From: an uncultured beta proteobacterium
Lineage (GTDB): Bacteria; Pseudomonadota; Gammaproteobacteria; Burkholderiales; Burkholderiaceae_C
Length of the DNA stretch: 64,000 bases
Direction of reading: 5' to 3'
Assembly: GCA_903830985.1 (NCBI GenBank)
Contig: CAIKVZ010000033.1
Location: 1 to 64,000 of the forward strand
Shown: in pieces, positions 49,506 to 58,659 of the stretch
Layout: every line of letters begins with the position of its first letter
Numbering within the stretch: the stretch's first letter is position 1
Made by a program: the position numbers and the translations under genes
Notes under the pieces: model-generated
Database searches by the model: none
Told to the model about the DNA's origin: nothing
The model's input: only the letters and a program-made list of their open reading frames with translations

Positions 49506-50114
49506 ATGAATACTCTTATTCGCCTAAAGTCCCCGGTGCGTCGCGCGCTGCTGGCGGCGCTCTCGTTGGCCTTGCTTCAGGCCTGCACGCAAGAAACCAA
49601 GCCGGCGTTCTCCGCCATCGACGTGACGGGAGCCGAGTACGCCCGCGATTTTCAGTTGACGGACCACAACGGCCAGGCGCGCAGCCTGAAGGACTTCAGG
49701 GGCAAGGTGGTGGTGCTTTTTTTCGGTTACACCCAGTGCCCGGACGTGTGTCCCACCTCGATGGTGGAACTCGCCGAAGTGAAGAAATTATTGGGCCCCC
49801 TGGGTGACAAACTGCAGGGGCTGTTTGTCACGCTTGACCCGGAACGTGACAAGCCCGAGATGCTCAAGGCCTATATGGAAAATTTTGACCCGAGCTTTCT
49901 TGCGCTGTACAGCACGCCCGAAAAACTTCCCGACCTGGCCAAGGAGTTCAAGATCTACTACAAGAAGGTCGATGGCCCCACACCCACGAGCTACACGCTG
50001 GACCATTCGGCCGGCAGCTACGTATTTGACCGTGAAGGCAAGCTGCGTCTGTACGTGCGTTACGGCAGTGGCGTGGCCACGATGGCGGCCGACCTCAAAC
50101 TGCTGCTGCAGTAA
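49506..50114 (+). CDS. SCO1/SenC copper chaperone
   Basis: GKVVVLFFGYTQCPDVCPTSM; VTLDPERDKPEMLKAYMENFDPSFLAL; YTLDHSAGSYVFDREGKLRLYVRYG. Confidence 0.95.
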   Translation: MNTLIRLKSPVRRALLAALSLALLQACTQETKPAFSAIDVTGAEYARDFQLTDHNGQARSLKDFRGKVVVLFFGYTQCPDVCPTSMVELAEVKKLLGPLGDKLQGLFVTLDPERDKPEMLKAYMENFDPSFLALYSTPEKLPDLAKEFKIYYKKVDGPTPTSYTLDHSAGSYVFDREGKLRLYVRYGSGVATMAADLKLLLQ

Positions 50115-50136
50115 GTTCGGTCGACGGGGCGCCTGC

Positions 50137-51078
50137 TCAGGCGTATTGCGCCAGGGTCTTCTTCATTTTCTTCATGGCCGCCACCTCGATCTGGCGGATG
50201 CGTTCGGCGCTCACGCCGTACACCGCAGCCAGTTCGTGCAAGGTCATGCCGCCGGAACCGTTGTCGTTCACCTTGAGCCAGCGTTCCTCGACAATGCGCC
50301 GGCTGCGCTCATCGAGTTCTCCCAGCGCCAGCGCGATGCCGTCGCTGGCCAGCATGTCGCGTTCATGGGATTCGATCACCGCCGTGGGTTCATGCCGGGC
50401 ATCGGCCAGGTAAGCAATCGGACCAAAGCCGTCCTCGCCGTCTTCGGTGGGACCGGGGTCGAGCATCACATCACCGCCTGACAAGCGGGTTTCCATCTCG
50501 ATCACGTCTTCGCGCTTGACCTTGAGATCCCGCGCCATGGAGGCGATCTCCGATTCGTTCAAAGTGTCGCGGTGCGTGGCTTCATGGCCCGCTGCGGCCT
50601 CGGCCTTGAAGCCCTGCTTCATGGATCGCAGATTGAAAAACAGCTTGCGCTGGGACTTGGTCGTGGCCACCTTGACCATGCGCCAGTTCTTCAGGATGTA
50701 TTCGTGAATTTCGGCCTTGATCCAGTGCAGCGCATAGCTCACGAGGCGCACGCCGTGGTCTGGATCGAAGCGGCGTACGGCCTTCATCAGGCCCACATTG
50801 CCCTCCTGGATCAGGTCGCCGTGCGGCAGGCCATAGCCCAGGTACTGGCGCGCCACGGACACCACCAGACGCAGGTGCGACAGCACCAGCTTGCCCGCGG
50901 CTTCCACGTCGTTGTCCGATCGCATCTTGCGCGCGAACTCTTGCTCCTGGTCCAGCGTCAGCATGGGCAAGCGGTTCACGGCCGAGATATAGGCGTCCAG
51001 ATTGCCCAGCGGCGGAACCAGCGCCCAGGGGTTGGCCACCGAGAGCGCGCTGGTTGGCGCGAGTGTGAGTTGTGACAT
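50137..51078 (-). CDS. rpoH: RNA polymerase heat-shock sigma factor (sigma-32)
   Basis: NLDAYISAVNRLPMLTLDQEQEFARKMRSDNDVEAAGKLVLSHLRLVVSVARQYLGYGLPHGDLIQEGNVGLMKAVRRFDPDHGVRLVSYALHWIKAEIHEYILKNWRMVKVATTKSQRKLFFNLRS. Confidence 0.98.
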   Translation of the reverse strand: MSQLTLAPTSALSVANPWALVPPLGNLDAYISAVNRLPMLTLDQEQEFARKMRSDNDVEAAGKLVLSHLRLVVSVARQYLGYGLPHGDLIQEGNVGLMKAVRRFDPDHGVRLVSYALHWIKAEIHEYILKNWRMVKVATTKSQRKLFFNLRSMKQGFKAEAAAGHEATHRDTLNESEIASMARDLKVKREDVIEMETRLSGGDVMLDPGPTEDGEDGFGPIAYLADARHEPTAVIESHERDMLASDGIALALGELDERSRRIVEERWLKVNDNGSGGMTLHELAAVYGVSAERIRQIEVAAMKKMKKTLAQYA

Positions 51079-51177
51079 GCATGACTCCTTTTCTTGTCAG
51101 TTGTGGATGAGGCCGCCCGCTTGGCGAACTGGGCGGCGCTACACACCCCCCCAAAAAAATCTGCACCACGCCAAATG

Positions 51178-51204
51178 TTAGCACTCTCTTGATGAGAGTG
51201 CCAA
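51178..51204. promoter_or_regulatory. CIRCE element (HrcA operator)
   Basis: TTAGCACTC-tcttgatga-GAGTGCCAA: 17/18 arm positions of TTAGCACTC-N9-GAGTGCTAA. Confidence 0.9.
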
Positions 51205-51358
51205 CAGCCCCGAAAAAACCCTGATGCAAGATCTGCTTGTGATCGGAATTGCAAGCTCAGGTTCCCTGGTTTTGATTTCAAATTTCTTTGTTGACAGGCA
51301 CGGATTCCCAGTATTCGGTAGAATGACGTTTTGTATCACTATCGCTGAAAGTAATCCC

Positions 51359-51913
51359 ATGTTGAAATACCTTTCATCCACCGAGCAATCCCGATTCGCC
51401 GATCTGCAGTCCAAATTGGCGCAATTGGTCATCAGCGACACCGAGCAGCAGGAACTGTCCACTTTGGTGAGCAAGGCGCAAAAATCCGCGGCCGAACGCG
51501 GCAAGGCGATCGAATCCGTGCGGCAATTGATTGCGGACAATGGAATCGAAATTCAATCCGTGTTCAGTGCCGAAGTTATTCAACGCGCCGCAAGCCAGAC
51601 GTCGACCCGTGGCGCGACAAAAAAGTCGAGCAGCAAGGTAAAAGCCGTCAAAGCCACGGCCAGAACCGAGGAAGTGCTGATTCAGGTCAAGCTTGACAAG
51701 AGCGCTGGCGCACCCAGTCGCTACAAGAAGGGGCAAAAACTGGGCAAGTTTGTGTCACGCAACTTCAAACAATTGGACAGCGGAAACCAACTGCTGGAAA
51801 ACCTGCTGCAATACGCCACGCCGCTGGGTAAAACTTATTTTGCCACGCCCGACGGACGCGCCGAACTGGAAGCATTTGCGCAATTCGTGCATCGGACCCC
51901 GGTCAATACCTGA
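51359..51913 (+). CDS. Hypothetical protein with H-NS-like coiled-coil N-terminus and basic linker
   Basis: AIESVRQLIADNGIEIQSVFS resembles H-NS-family N-terminal helix; TRGATKKSSSKVKAVKATART basic linker; C-terminus not recognised. Confidence 0.6.
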   Translation: MLKYLSSTEQSRFADLQSKLAQLVISDTEQQELSTLVSKAQKSAAERGKAIESVRQLIADNGIEIQSVFSAEVIQRAASQTSTRGATKKSSSKVKAVKATARTEEVLIQVKLDKSAGAPSRYKKGQKLGKFVSRNFKQLDSGNQLLENLLQYATPLGKTYFATPDGRAELEAFAQFVHRTPVNT

Positions 51914-52012
51914 GGTAAATGGTCTGCGTTGCGCCGCCACCTTGCGGCGGGTGTTGCGCATGCTGGCGGTGCGCATCGCTGCAATGTTTTGTAACAAAAT
52001 GTGGGTAATTGA

Positions 52013-53083
52013 ATGAATGAGCAGATCGCTGCGGCGCAGCCGCGCCTGACTTCCCTGTCGCACGGTGGCGGTTGCGGCTGCAAGATCGCGCCGGGTGTGT
52101 TGTCCCAGATTTTGCGTGGCACCAGTGCCATGCCGATGCCCCCGGAACTGCTGGTGGGCATAGAAACTGCCGACGACGCGGCGGTGTACCTGCTCAACGA
52201 GAACCAGGCGCTGATTGCCACGACCGACTTCTTCATGCCCATCGTGGACGATCCGTTCGACTTCGGCCGAATTGCGGCGACCAATGCGATCTCCGACGTC
52301 TACGCCATGGGCGGGACACCCATCATGGCGCTGGCGCTGGTCGGCATGCCTATCAACGTGCTGTCGCTGGACACCATCGGCAAGATACTGGACGGCGGGC
52401 AATCGGTGTGCCGTGCCGCCGGAATCCCGATCGCGGGGGGGCACAGCATCGATTCGGTGGAGCCGATTTATGGCTTGGTCGTGCTCGGCCTGGTGCACCC
52501 GAGCCGCGTCAAACGCAATGCCGACGCGCGCGTGGGCGACAGCTTGGTGCTGGGCAAGCCGCTGGGCGTCGGCATATTGTCCGCGGCACTGAAGAAAGAA
52601 AAGCTCGACGCGGCCGGCTACGAACGCATGATCACCACCACCACCCAACTCAACACGCCCGGACCCGCTCTGGCCGCGCTGGAGGGCGTGCATGGCCTGA
52701 CCGACGTCACCGGCTTTGGTTTGGCCGGACACACGCTGGAACTGGCGCGTGGCGCCAAGTGCGGCGTGCGTATCGATTGGTCGCAAGTGCCGCTGATTGA
52801 TGGCGTGCGAGACCTGGCCGCGGCGGGGATGGTCACCGGCGCCTCGGCGCGCAATTGGGCCGCCTATGGCGCCGAGGTGCGGCTGGCGCCGGGATTCAGC
52901 ACGACCGATCAGTCCCTGCTGAGCGACCCCCAGACCAGCGGCGGGCTGCTGGTCACCTGCTCCCCTGCGGCTGTGCCCGAAGTGCTGGCGCTGTTCGCCC
53001 GCCACGGCTTTGCACTGGCGGCGGAAATCGGCGAAGTGATCGCGCTCGAGGCTGGTGAGTCGCCGCATCTTTCAGTCTGCTGA
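52013..53083 (+). CDS. selD: Selenide, water dikinase (Cys-type)
   Basis: SLSHGGGCGCKIAPGVLSQIL; TTDFFMPIVDDPFDFGRIAATNAISDVYAMGG; TDVTGFGLAGHTLELA. Confidence 0.97.
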   Translation: MNEQIAAAQPRLTSLSHGGGCGCKIAPGVLSQILRGTSAMPMPPELLVGIETADDAAVYLLNENQALIATTDFFMPIVDDPFDFGRIAATNAISDVYAMGGTPIMALALVGMPINVLSLDTIGKILDGGQSVCRAAGIPIAGGHSIDSVEPIYGLVVLGLVHPSRVKRNADARVGDSLVLGKPLGVGILSAALKKEKLDAAGYERMITTTTQLNTPGPALAALEGVHGLTDVTGFGLAGHTLELARGAKCGVRIDWSQVPLIDGVRDLAAAGMVTGASARNWAAYGAEVRLAPGFSTTDQSLLSDPQTSGGLLVTCSPAAVPEVLALFARHGFALAAEIGEVIALEAGESPHLSVC

Positions 53084-53216
53084 AGACTCCGGGCTGTCCC
53101 GCGGGGCGGAACGGCAACAGGGGCCGCGCCAAGTGAGTCGGGTCGGATGCCGCTGACGGTCGTTTATGCTCGCTTGAACATGGGCGATATTGTGGCTAAT
53201 TAGCGAGTTCCATCCG

Positions 53217-54890
53217 ATGCGACAAAAGACAAAGGGCGCGACCCGCGGACTTCTGGCACTGCTGGCTTTGTTGCCCCTGTCTGTGCTGGTTCTGGGCATG
53301 CTCTACATGCTGGGCATGGACCATCTTGAGGGCAGTCCACGCACGTTCCTGCAGGGACTGCAATGGGCATCGGAAACCATCACAAACACCGGCTGCGGGG
53401 CGGATAACCATTGGAACCATCCAGTCATGGCCTTGTTCGTCATTGTCACGCCCTTCATTGGCCAGTTTCTGGTTTTTCTGATTTTCCCGATCCTGATGCT
53501 GCCGTACTTTGAAGCCAAGTTTGAGGTTCGCCTGCAGCATGAGTTGCCACCCATGGTCGGAAAAGTTCTGTTCTATCGCTACGGGCCTGCCATCGAATCC
53601 CTGTTGGTCGAGTTTGATGGCGCGAACAGCCCATTTGTCATTTTTGAAGAAGACATGCAGTTGGCGCGCAGCCTGCACGATCGCGGCTACAACGTGGTGT
53701 TCGGCAAACTGGCCGAAGATCCGGGTGCGATTGCTCGGGTAGACCAGGCGCGCGCGGTCGTGACCAATGCCGGGGACCATGCCAACGCGACCTGTACCTT
53801 TCTGGTGCGCGAATACGGCTACAAAGGCCCGCTGTTTGCGCTGGCTGACGACCCTCTGTATCGGGCGCCCATGCTGCAAATCGGTGCCACAGACGTGTTC
53901 ACACCAGCGCATGTCCTTGGCGCAGCGCTGGCCTCCAGAGCCAGCACCCGTATCAGCCCCCCGGCTGAGGGCATGCACCTGCTTGGCTCGCAAGTCGGGA
54001 TGGCTGAATTCAGGGTTCGCGCCGGCAGTCCGTTGGCCGGCAAGCGACTTGGCGAGCTGCATCTGCGTGAACAACATGGCGTCAGCGTGATCGGTCAATG
54101 GTTGGGTGGCATCTTCACGACAAGTAAAGGACCGGATACCCAGGTGGAGCCCGGTGCCATTCTGGTGGTGGTGGGTGTTCACGCCAATTTGGAAATGGTG
54201 GAGCGAATGGCGATGCCCATTCGCCGAGACGGTCCGATCGTGGTGGCCGGTTACGGCGCGGTGGGCCAGAAGGTCATTGAAATGCTGCAGGACGCAGGTG
54301 AAACCTGCACCGTGATTGATCTCGTTTCAGCGCCAGGTGTCGATGTCGTTGGCAGCGTGCTGGAAAAGGCGAGCCTTGACAAAGCACGGGTGCGGGAGGC
54401 CAGCGCTGTGGTGCTGGCGCTGAGCGACGACAGCGAATCCGTTTTCGCCACTGCGGTCGTGCGCGACTATGCGCCTGAGGTTCCGCTGATCGTGCGGGTG
54501 CTGCGTGCACCCAACACGGCCAGGCTGTACCGCTCAGGCGCTGACTTTGCCATTTCGGTCGGGCAAGTGGCGGGGCAGATCCTGGCGTACCATCTGCTGG
54601 GTGCACAGACAACACATGTTGAAAACCAGGTCAAGTTCATCCGACTGACCGCCGCGAATCTGGTGGGCGAAAACCCGTGGCGCTGCGATGCCATGGAGCG
54701 CACCGGCGCCAAGGTCGTTGCCCTGGAACGCGACGGCGAAGTGCTTGTGGAGTTTGGAGAAGGCTTTGCCGTGCGAACGAACGACATTCTCTTTGTCTGT
54801 GGCTCTGTCAACAGCCTGGAGCGTTACCAGCGGGCATTTCAGGCCCATAACCCAGCCGAAGCGCATCCGGCGATGGTGTCAATTCCATAG
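53217..54890 (+). CDS. Potassium channel-like protein with tandem RCK (TrkA-N/TrkA-C) domains
   Basis: 2-TM pore segment QWASETITNTGCGADNHW; VVAGYGAVGQKVIEMLQDAGETCTVIDL; RAPNTARLYRSGADFAISVGQVAGQILAYHLL. Confidence 0.85.
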   Translation: MRQKTKGATRGLLALLALLPLSVLVLGMLYMLGMDHLEGSPRTFLQGLQWASETITNTGCGADNHWNHPVMALFVIVTPFIGQFLVFLIFPILMLPYFEAKFEVRLQHELPPMVGKVLFYRYGPAIESLLVEFDGANSPFVIFEEDMQLARSLHDRGYNVVFGKLAEDPGAIARVDQARAVVTNAGDHANATCTFLVREYGYKGPLFALADDPLYRAPMLQIGATDVFTPAHVLGAALASRASTRISPPAEGMHLLGSQVGMAEFRVRAGSPLAGKRLGELHLREQHGVSVIGQWLGGIFTTSKGPDTQVEPGAILVVVGVHANLEMVERMAMPIRRDGPIVVAGYGAVGQKVIEMLQDAGETCTVIDLVSAPGVDVVGSVLEKASLDKARVREASAVVLALSDDSESVFATAVVRDYAPEVPLIVRVLRAPNTARLYRSGADFAISVGQVAGQILAYHLLGAQTTHVENQVKFIRLTAANLVGENPWRCDAMERTGAKVVALERDGEVLVEFGEGFAVRTNDILFVCGSVNSLERYQRAFQAHNPAEAHPAMVSIP

Positions 54891-55099
54891 CTATTTGCGA
54901 GACCCATGCCTCAGCTCGACTTTGAGAGCTTTTCTCAGGCAACACATTCAGTCCCTTTGCTAAGTCCTTCATTTGAAAGGATTTTCATCGTCGGAAACAT
55001 TCGGAAACAGTTCTAAGTACTTGATTTCATTGAAACATTTGTAGACGGAGAGCTTGCTTCAGTCGCTTTTCCTGCTAAAGTGCAAAAAAATGCATTTTT

Positions 55100-55134
55100 G
55101 TGGTGAAAAGTGGAGTCGATCACTTTTTGTGGTG
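55100..55134 (+). promoter_or_regulatory. Candidate MraZ-binding repeats upstream of mraZ
   Basis: GTGGTG (55100), GTGGAG (55110), GTGGTG (55129), about helical-turn phased. Confidence 0.5.
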
Positions 55135-55155
55135 ACTTCAATTTGGCGGGGGTAT

Positions 55156-55590
55156 GTGACGGTGTTTCAAGGTGCTTCATCTTTGAGTCTGGATGGCAAG
55201 GGACGGCTTTCGGTGCCGACCCGGCATCGTGACGTCCTGAGCGCCACCGCTGCAGGGCAACTGACCCTGACGAAGCACCCGCACGGCTGCCTGATGCTGT
55301 TTCCCCGGCCAGAGTGGGAAAAATTTCGCGAACGCATTGTCAGCCTGCCGATGTCGGCCCAATGGTGGAAGCGGATCTTCCTGGGCAATGCCATGGACGT
55401 GGAGATGGACGCGACCGGACGCTTGTTGGTGTCGCCCGAACTGCGCGTCGCTGCCGGCATCGCCAAGGACGCCGTCCTGCTTGGTATGGGCAGCTACTTC
55501 GAGTTGTGGGACAAGGCGACGTACGACGCCCAGGAGGCCAAGGCGATGCAGGGTGAAATGCCCGACGTCTTCCAGGACTTCTCCTTCTGA
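55156..55590 (+). CDS. mraZ: Transcriptional regulator MraZ (GTG start)
   Basis: [59 protein letters not shown]. Confidence 0.96.
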   Translation: MTVFQGASSLSLDGKGRLSVPTRHRDVLSATAAGQLTLTKHPHGCLMLFPRPEWEKFRERIVSLPMSAQWWKRIFLGNAMDVEMDATGRLLVSPELRVAAGIAKDAVLLGMGSYFELWDKATYDAQEAKAMQGEMPDVFQDFSF

Positions 55591-55599
55591 GGGTCGGCA

Positions 55600-56550
55600 G
55601 TGGACACCTCATGGCAACACACCACGGTTTTGTTGAACGAAGCGGTACAGGCGCTGTTCGGCAATGGCGAGGCCGCGAATGAAAGCCAGGGCGCCAGTGG
55701 CACCTACGTGGACGCCACCTTCGGCCGTGGCGGCCATTCCCGGCTGATCCTGTCGGGGCTGTCGCCGCAGGGCCGACTCATCGCCTTTGACAAGGACCCG
55801 GACGCCATCGCCGCAGCGCAAACGATCACCGATACCCGCTTTTCCATCCGGCACCAGGGCTTCAAGGACCTGGGCGAATTGCCCGAGGCCAGCGTGGCCG
55901 GCGTCCTGCTGGACCTGGGCATCAGTTCCCCGCAAATTGACAACCCGGAGCGGGGCTTCAGTTTTCGCTTCAATGGCCCGCTGGACATGCGCATGGATAC
56001 GACCCGCGGCGAGAGTGTCGCGCAGTGGCTGGCGCATGCCGAAATTCAACAAATGACGGAGGTGATTCGTGACTATGGTGAAGAACGGTTTGCTGCTTCG
56101 ATTGCAAAGGCGATTGCTGCTCGCCGACAGGAGCGGGGCCCTGTTACAACCACCACTGAACTGGCCGAACTCGTGGCTGGCGCGGTCAAAACCCGCGAGT
56201 CGGGTCAGAACCCTGCAACGCGCACATTTCAGGCTCTTCGGATTTTCATCAATGCCGAGCTTGAAGAGCTGCAACAGGCGCTAGACGCGAGCCTGCGGGT
56301 GCTGCAACCTGGCGGACGATTGGTGGCAATCAGCTTTCACTCGCTCGAGGACCGCATCGTCAAGCAGTTCATCGCCCGGCATTCACGCGAAGAAGTGGAC
56401 AAACGCCAGCCCAGTTGGATGCTGGGCAGCGCACAGCAGCAACTCAAGCTGCAAGCCCTGGGGCGCATCAAACCGAGTGCCCAGGAGGTCGCGGCGAACC
56501 CGCGCTCGCGCAGTGCCACCTTGCGCGTGGCGCAGAGGACCGCCGCATGA
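55600..56550 (+). CDS. rsmH: 16S rRNA (cytosine(1402)-N(4))-methyltransferase
   Basis: [58 protein letters not shown]. Confidence 0.98.
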   Translation: MDTSWQHTTVLLNEAVQALFGNGEAANESQGASGTYVDATFGRGGHSRLILSGLSPQGRLIAFDKDPDAIAAAQTITDTRFSIRHQGFKDLGELPEASVAGVLLDLGISSPQIDNPERGFSFRFNGPLDMRMDTTRGESVAQWLAHAEIQQMTEVIRDYGEERFAASIAKAIAARRQERGPVTTTTELAELVAGAVKTRESGQNPATRTFQALRIFINAELEELQQALDASLRVLQPGGRLVAISFHSLEDRIVKQFIARHSREEVDKRQPSWMLGSAQQQLKLQALGRIKPSAQEVAANPRSRSATLRVAQRTAA

Positions 56551-56617
56551 ACTCCGCCGCAGCACCAGGGGGCAACCTCGGGCTGAGCGCCAGCGCGGAA
56601 CGCAGGGAGGTGCGCGC

Positions 56618-56920
56618 ATGACACGGCTCAATCTGGTGCTGTTGCTGGCCGTGCTGGCCAGCGCGCTGTACCTCGTGCACACGCAGTACGAGTCGCGCCG
56701 CATTTTTGTCGAACTCGACCGTGCGCTGGCGCAGGCCCGCGCCATGGAGTCCGAACATGACCGGCTTGAAGTCGAAAAACGCGCCCAGGCCACGCCGCTG
56801 CGCGTGGAGAAACTGGCCCGCGACAGCCTGCACATGCACTCCGTGAACCCGGCCTTGACGCAGTACGTCAACTACCTGCCGGCAGCCAGCGCGCCCGCTG
56901 CGCAGGGGGGGAAACCATGA
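56618..56920 (+). CDS. ftsL: Cell division protein FtsL
   Basis: MTRLNLVLLLAVLASALYLVHTQYESRRIFVELDRALAQARAMESEHDRLEVEKRAQ; dcw position. Confidence 0.93.
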   Translation: MTRLNLVLLLAVLASALYLVHTQYESRRIFVELDRALAQARAMESEHDRLEVEKRAQATPLRVEKLARDSLHMHSVNPALTQYVNYLPAASAPAAQGGKP

Positions 56921-58659
56921 GCCGCAGCATCCGCTACAACGCCAGCCCGCTGCTGGCCAGCAAGACGCCGGTGTGGCGCAGCAAGTTCATCGTGGCGGCC
57001 ATCGCCATCGGCTTCATCGGCTTGGCCGCGCGCGCCGCCTACGTGCAGGTGATCGGCAACGAGTTCTACCAGCACCAGGGCGAGGTCCGTTTTGGCCGAA
57101 CCCTGGAGTTACCGGCAAACCGGGGCCGCATCCTGGACCGCAATGGTCTGATCCTGGCGTCCAGCGTGCCCGCACCCAGCATCTGGGCCATCCCCGAGGA
57201 CGTGGAGCGCGACAGCCCGGAGTTTTCAAGTCTGGCCAAGCTGCTGGAAATGCCGCAGTCCGAGCTGAACAAGAAACTCGAAAACGAGGACAAGAGCTTT
57301 GTCTGGCTGAAGCGCCAAGTGGACTCCGATGTGGCCAAACAAATCAGCGCACTCGGGCTCAAGGGCGTCTACCAGCGTCAGGAATACCGGCGCCAATACC
57401 CCGAGGGCGAGGCTGCGGCGCACGTGGTGGGCTTCACCAACGTGGAAGACCAGGGCCAGGAAGGCATCGAACTGGCCTTCAACAAGGAGTTGGCCGGACA
57501 CGCAGGTTCACGCCGCGTCATCAAGGACCGGCTGGGCCGTGTGGTGGAAGACGTGGGGCAGACCATACCCCCGGCGGATGGTCCCGATCTGCGCCTGAGC
57601 GTGGACAGCCGCGTGCAGTTCTTTGCCTACCAGAAGCTGCGCGACGCCGTCACAGTGAACAAGGCCAAGGCCGGCAGCGTGGTGGTGCTCGACGCCAACA
57701 CGGGCGAGGTGCTGGCGCTGGCCAACTACCCGAGTTACGTGCCGGACAAGCGGCGCAACCTGAGCGGCGAGCAACTGCGCAACCGGGCCCTGACCGACAC
57801 CTTCGAGCCGGGCTCGGTGATGAAGCCTTTCACCATCGGCCTGGGGCTGGAAACAGGACGCGTCACGCCGAACACGCTGATCGACACGGGGAATGGCAAG
57901 CTGACAATTCACGGCGCCACCATTTCCGATTCGCACGCCAACGGCGTGCTCACAGTCGAAGGCGTGATCCAGAAGTCCAGCAACATCGGCACCAGCAAGA
58001 TCGCCATGCAGATGCAGCCGCGCGAAATGTGGGAACTGTTCTCGCAGGCCGGCTTCGGGCAAAAGCCGCAGATCGCATTCCCCGGCGCAGTGTCGGGTCG
58101 ACTGCGGCCCTACAAGACCTGGCGTCCGATCGAGCAAGTCACCATGTCCTACGGCTACGGCCTGTCAGCCTCGCTGTTCCAGATGGCGCGCTCCTACACC
58201 GTGTTCTCGCACGACGGCCAGATCATTCCCGCGACCATGCTCAAGACTGACGCCGCGGCCATGGGTGTGCCGGTGCTGTCGCAGCGTACGGCGCGTCAGG
58301 TACGTCATATGCTGCAACTCGCCGCCGGGCCTGGCGGCACCGGTCAGAAGGCGCAGACCATTGGCTACTCGGTAGGCGGCAAGTCAGGCACGGCCTACAA
58401 GCAGGTCGGCAAGGGCTATGGCACGGACAAGAACCGCAAGTACCGCGCCTGGTTCGTCGGCATGGCGCCGATCGATGCGCCGCGCATCATCGTCGCAGTG
58501 ATGGTCGACGAGCCCAACGCCGGCCAGTATTTCGGCGGCGCGGTCGCAGCGCCCGTGTTCAGCGAAGTGGCGCAGCAGACCCTGCGCATGATGGGTGTAC
58601 AGCCCGACATGGAAGTCAAGCCGCAGATCGTTGCCAACGCGGTCGAGGAGTCGTTCTGA
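56917..58659 (+). CDS. ftsI: Penicillin-binding protein 3 / FtsI
   Basis: RGRILDRNGLILASSVPAPSIWAIPED; FEPGSVMKPFTIGL; SSNIGTSKIAM; VGGKSGTAYK. Confidence 0.97.
   Translation: MSRSIRYNASPLLASKTPVWRSKFIVAAIAIGFIGLAARAAYVQVIGNEFYQHQGEVRFGRTLELPANRGRILDRNGLILASSVPAPSIWAIPEDVERDSPEFSSLAKLLEMPQSELNKKLENEDKSFVWLKRQVDSDVAKQISALGLKGVYQRQEYRRQYPEGEAAAHVVGFTNVEDQGQEGIELAFNKELAGHAGSRRVIKDRLGRVVEDVGQTIPPADGPDLRLSVDSRVQFFAYQKLRDAVTVNKAKAGSVVVLDANTGEVLALANYPSYVPDKRRNLSGEQLRNRALTDTFEPGSVMKPFTIGLGLETGRVTPNTLIDTGNGKLTIHGATISDSHANGVLTVEGVIQKSSNIGTSKIAMQMQPREMWELFSQAGFGQKPQIAFPGAVSGRLRPYKTWRPIEQVTMSYGYGLSASLFQMARSYTVFSHDGQIIPATMLKTDAAAMGVPVLSQRTARQVRHMLQLAAGPGGTGQKAQTIGYSVGGKSGTAYKQVGKGYGTDKNRKYRAWFVGMAPIDAPRIIVAVMVDEPNAGQYFGGAVAAPVFSEVAQQTLRMMGVQPDMEVKPQIVANAVEESF

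Noticed and set aside
51291-51324. TTGACA..TAGAAT as promoter for the H-NS-like ORF
   Set aside because: Spacing of 22 bp is too long for a normal sigma-70 promoter; not called.
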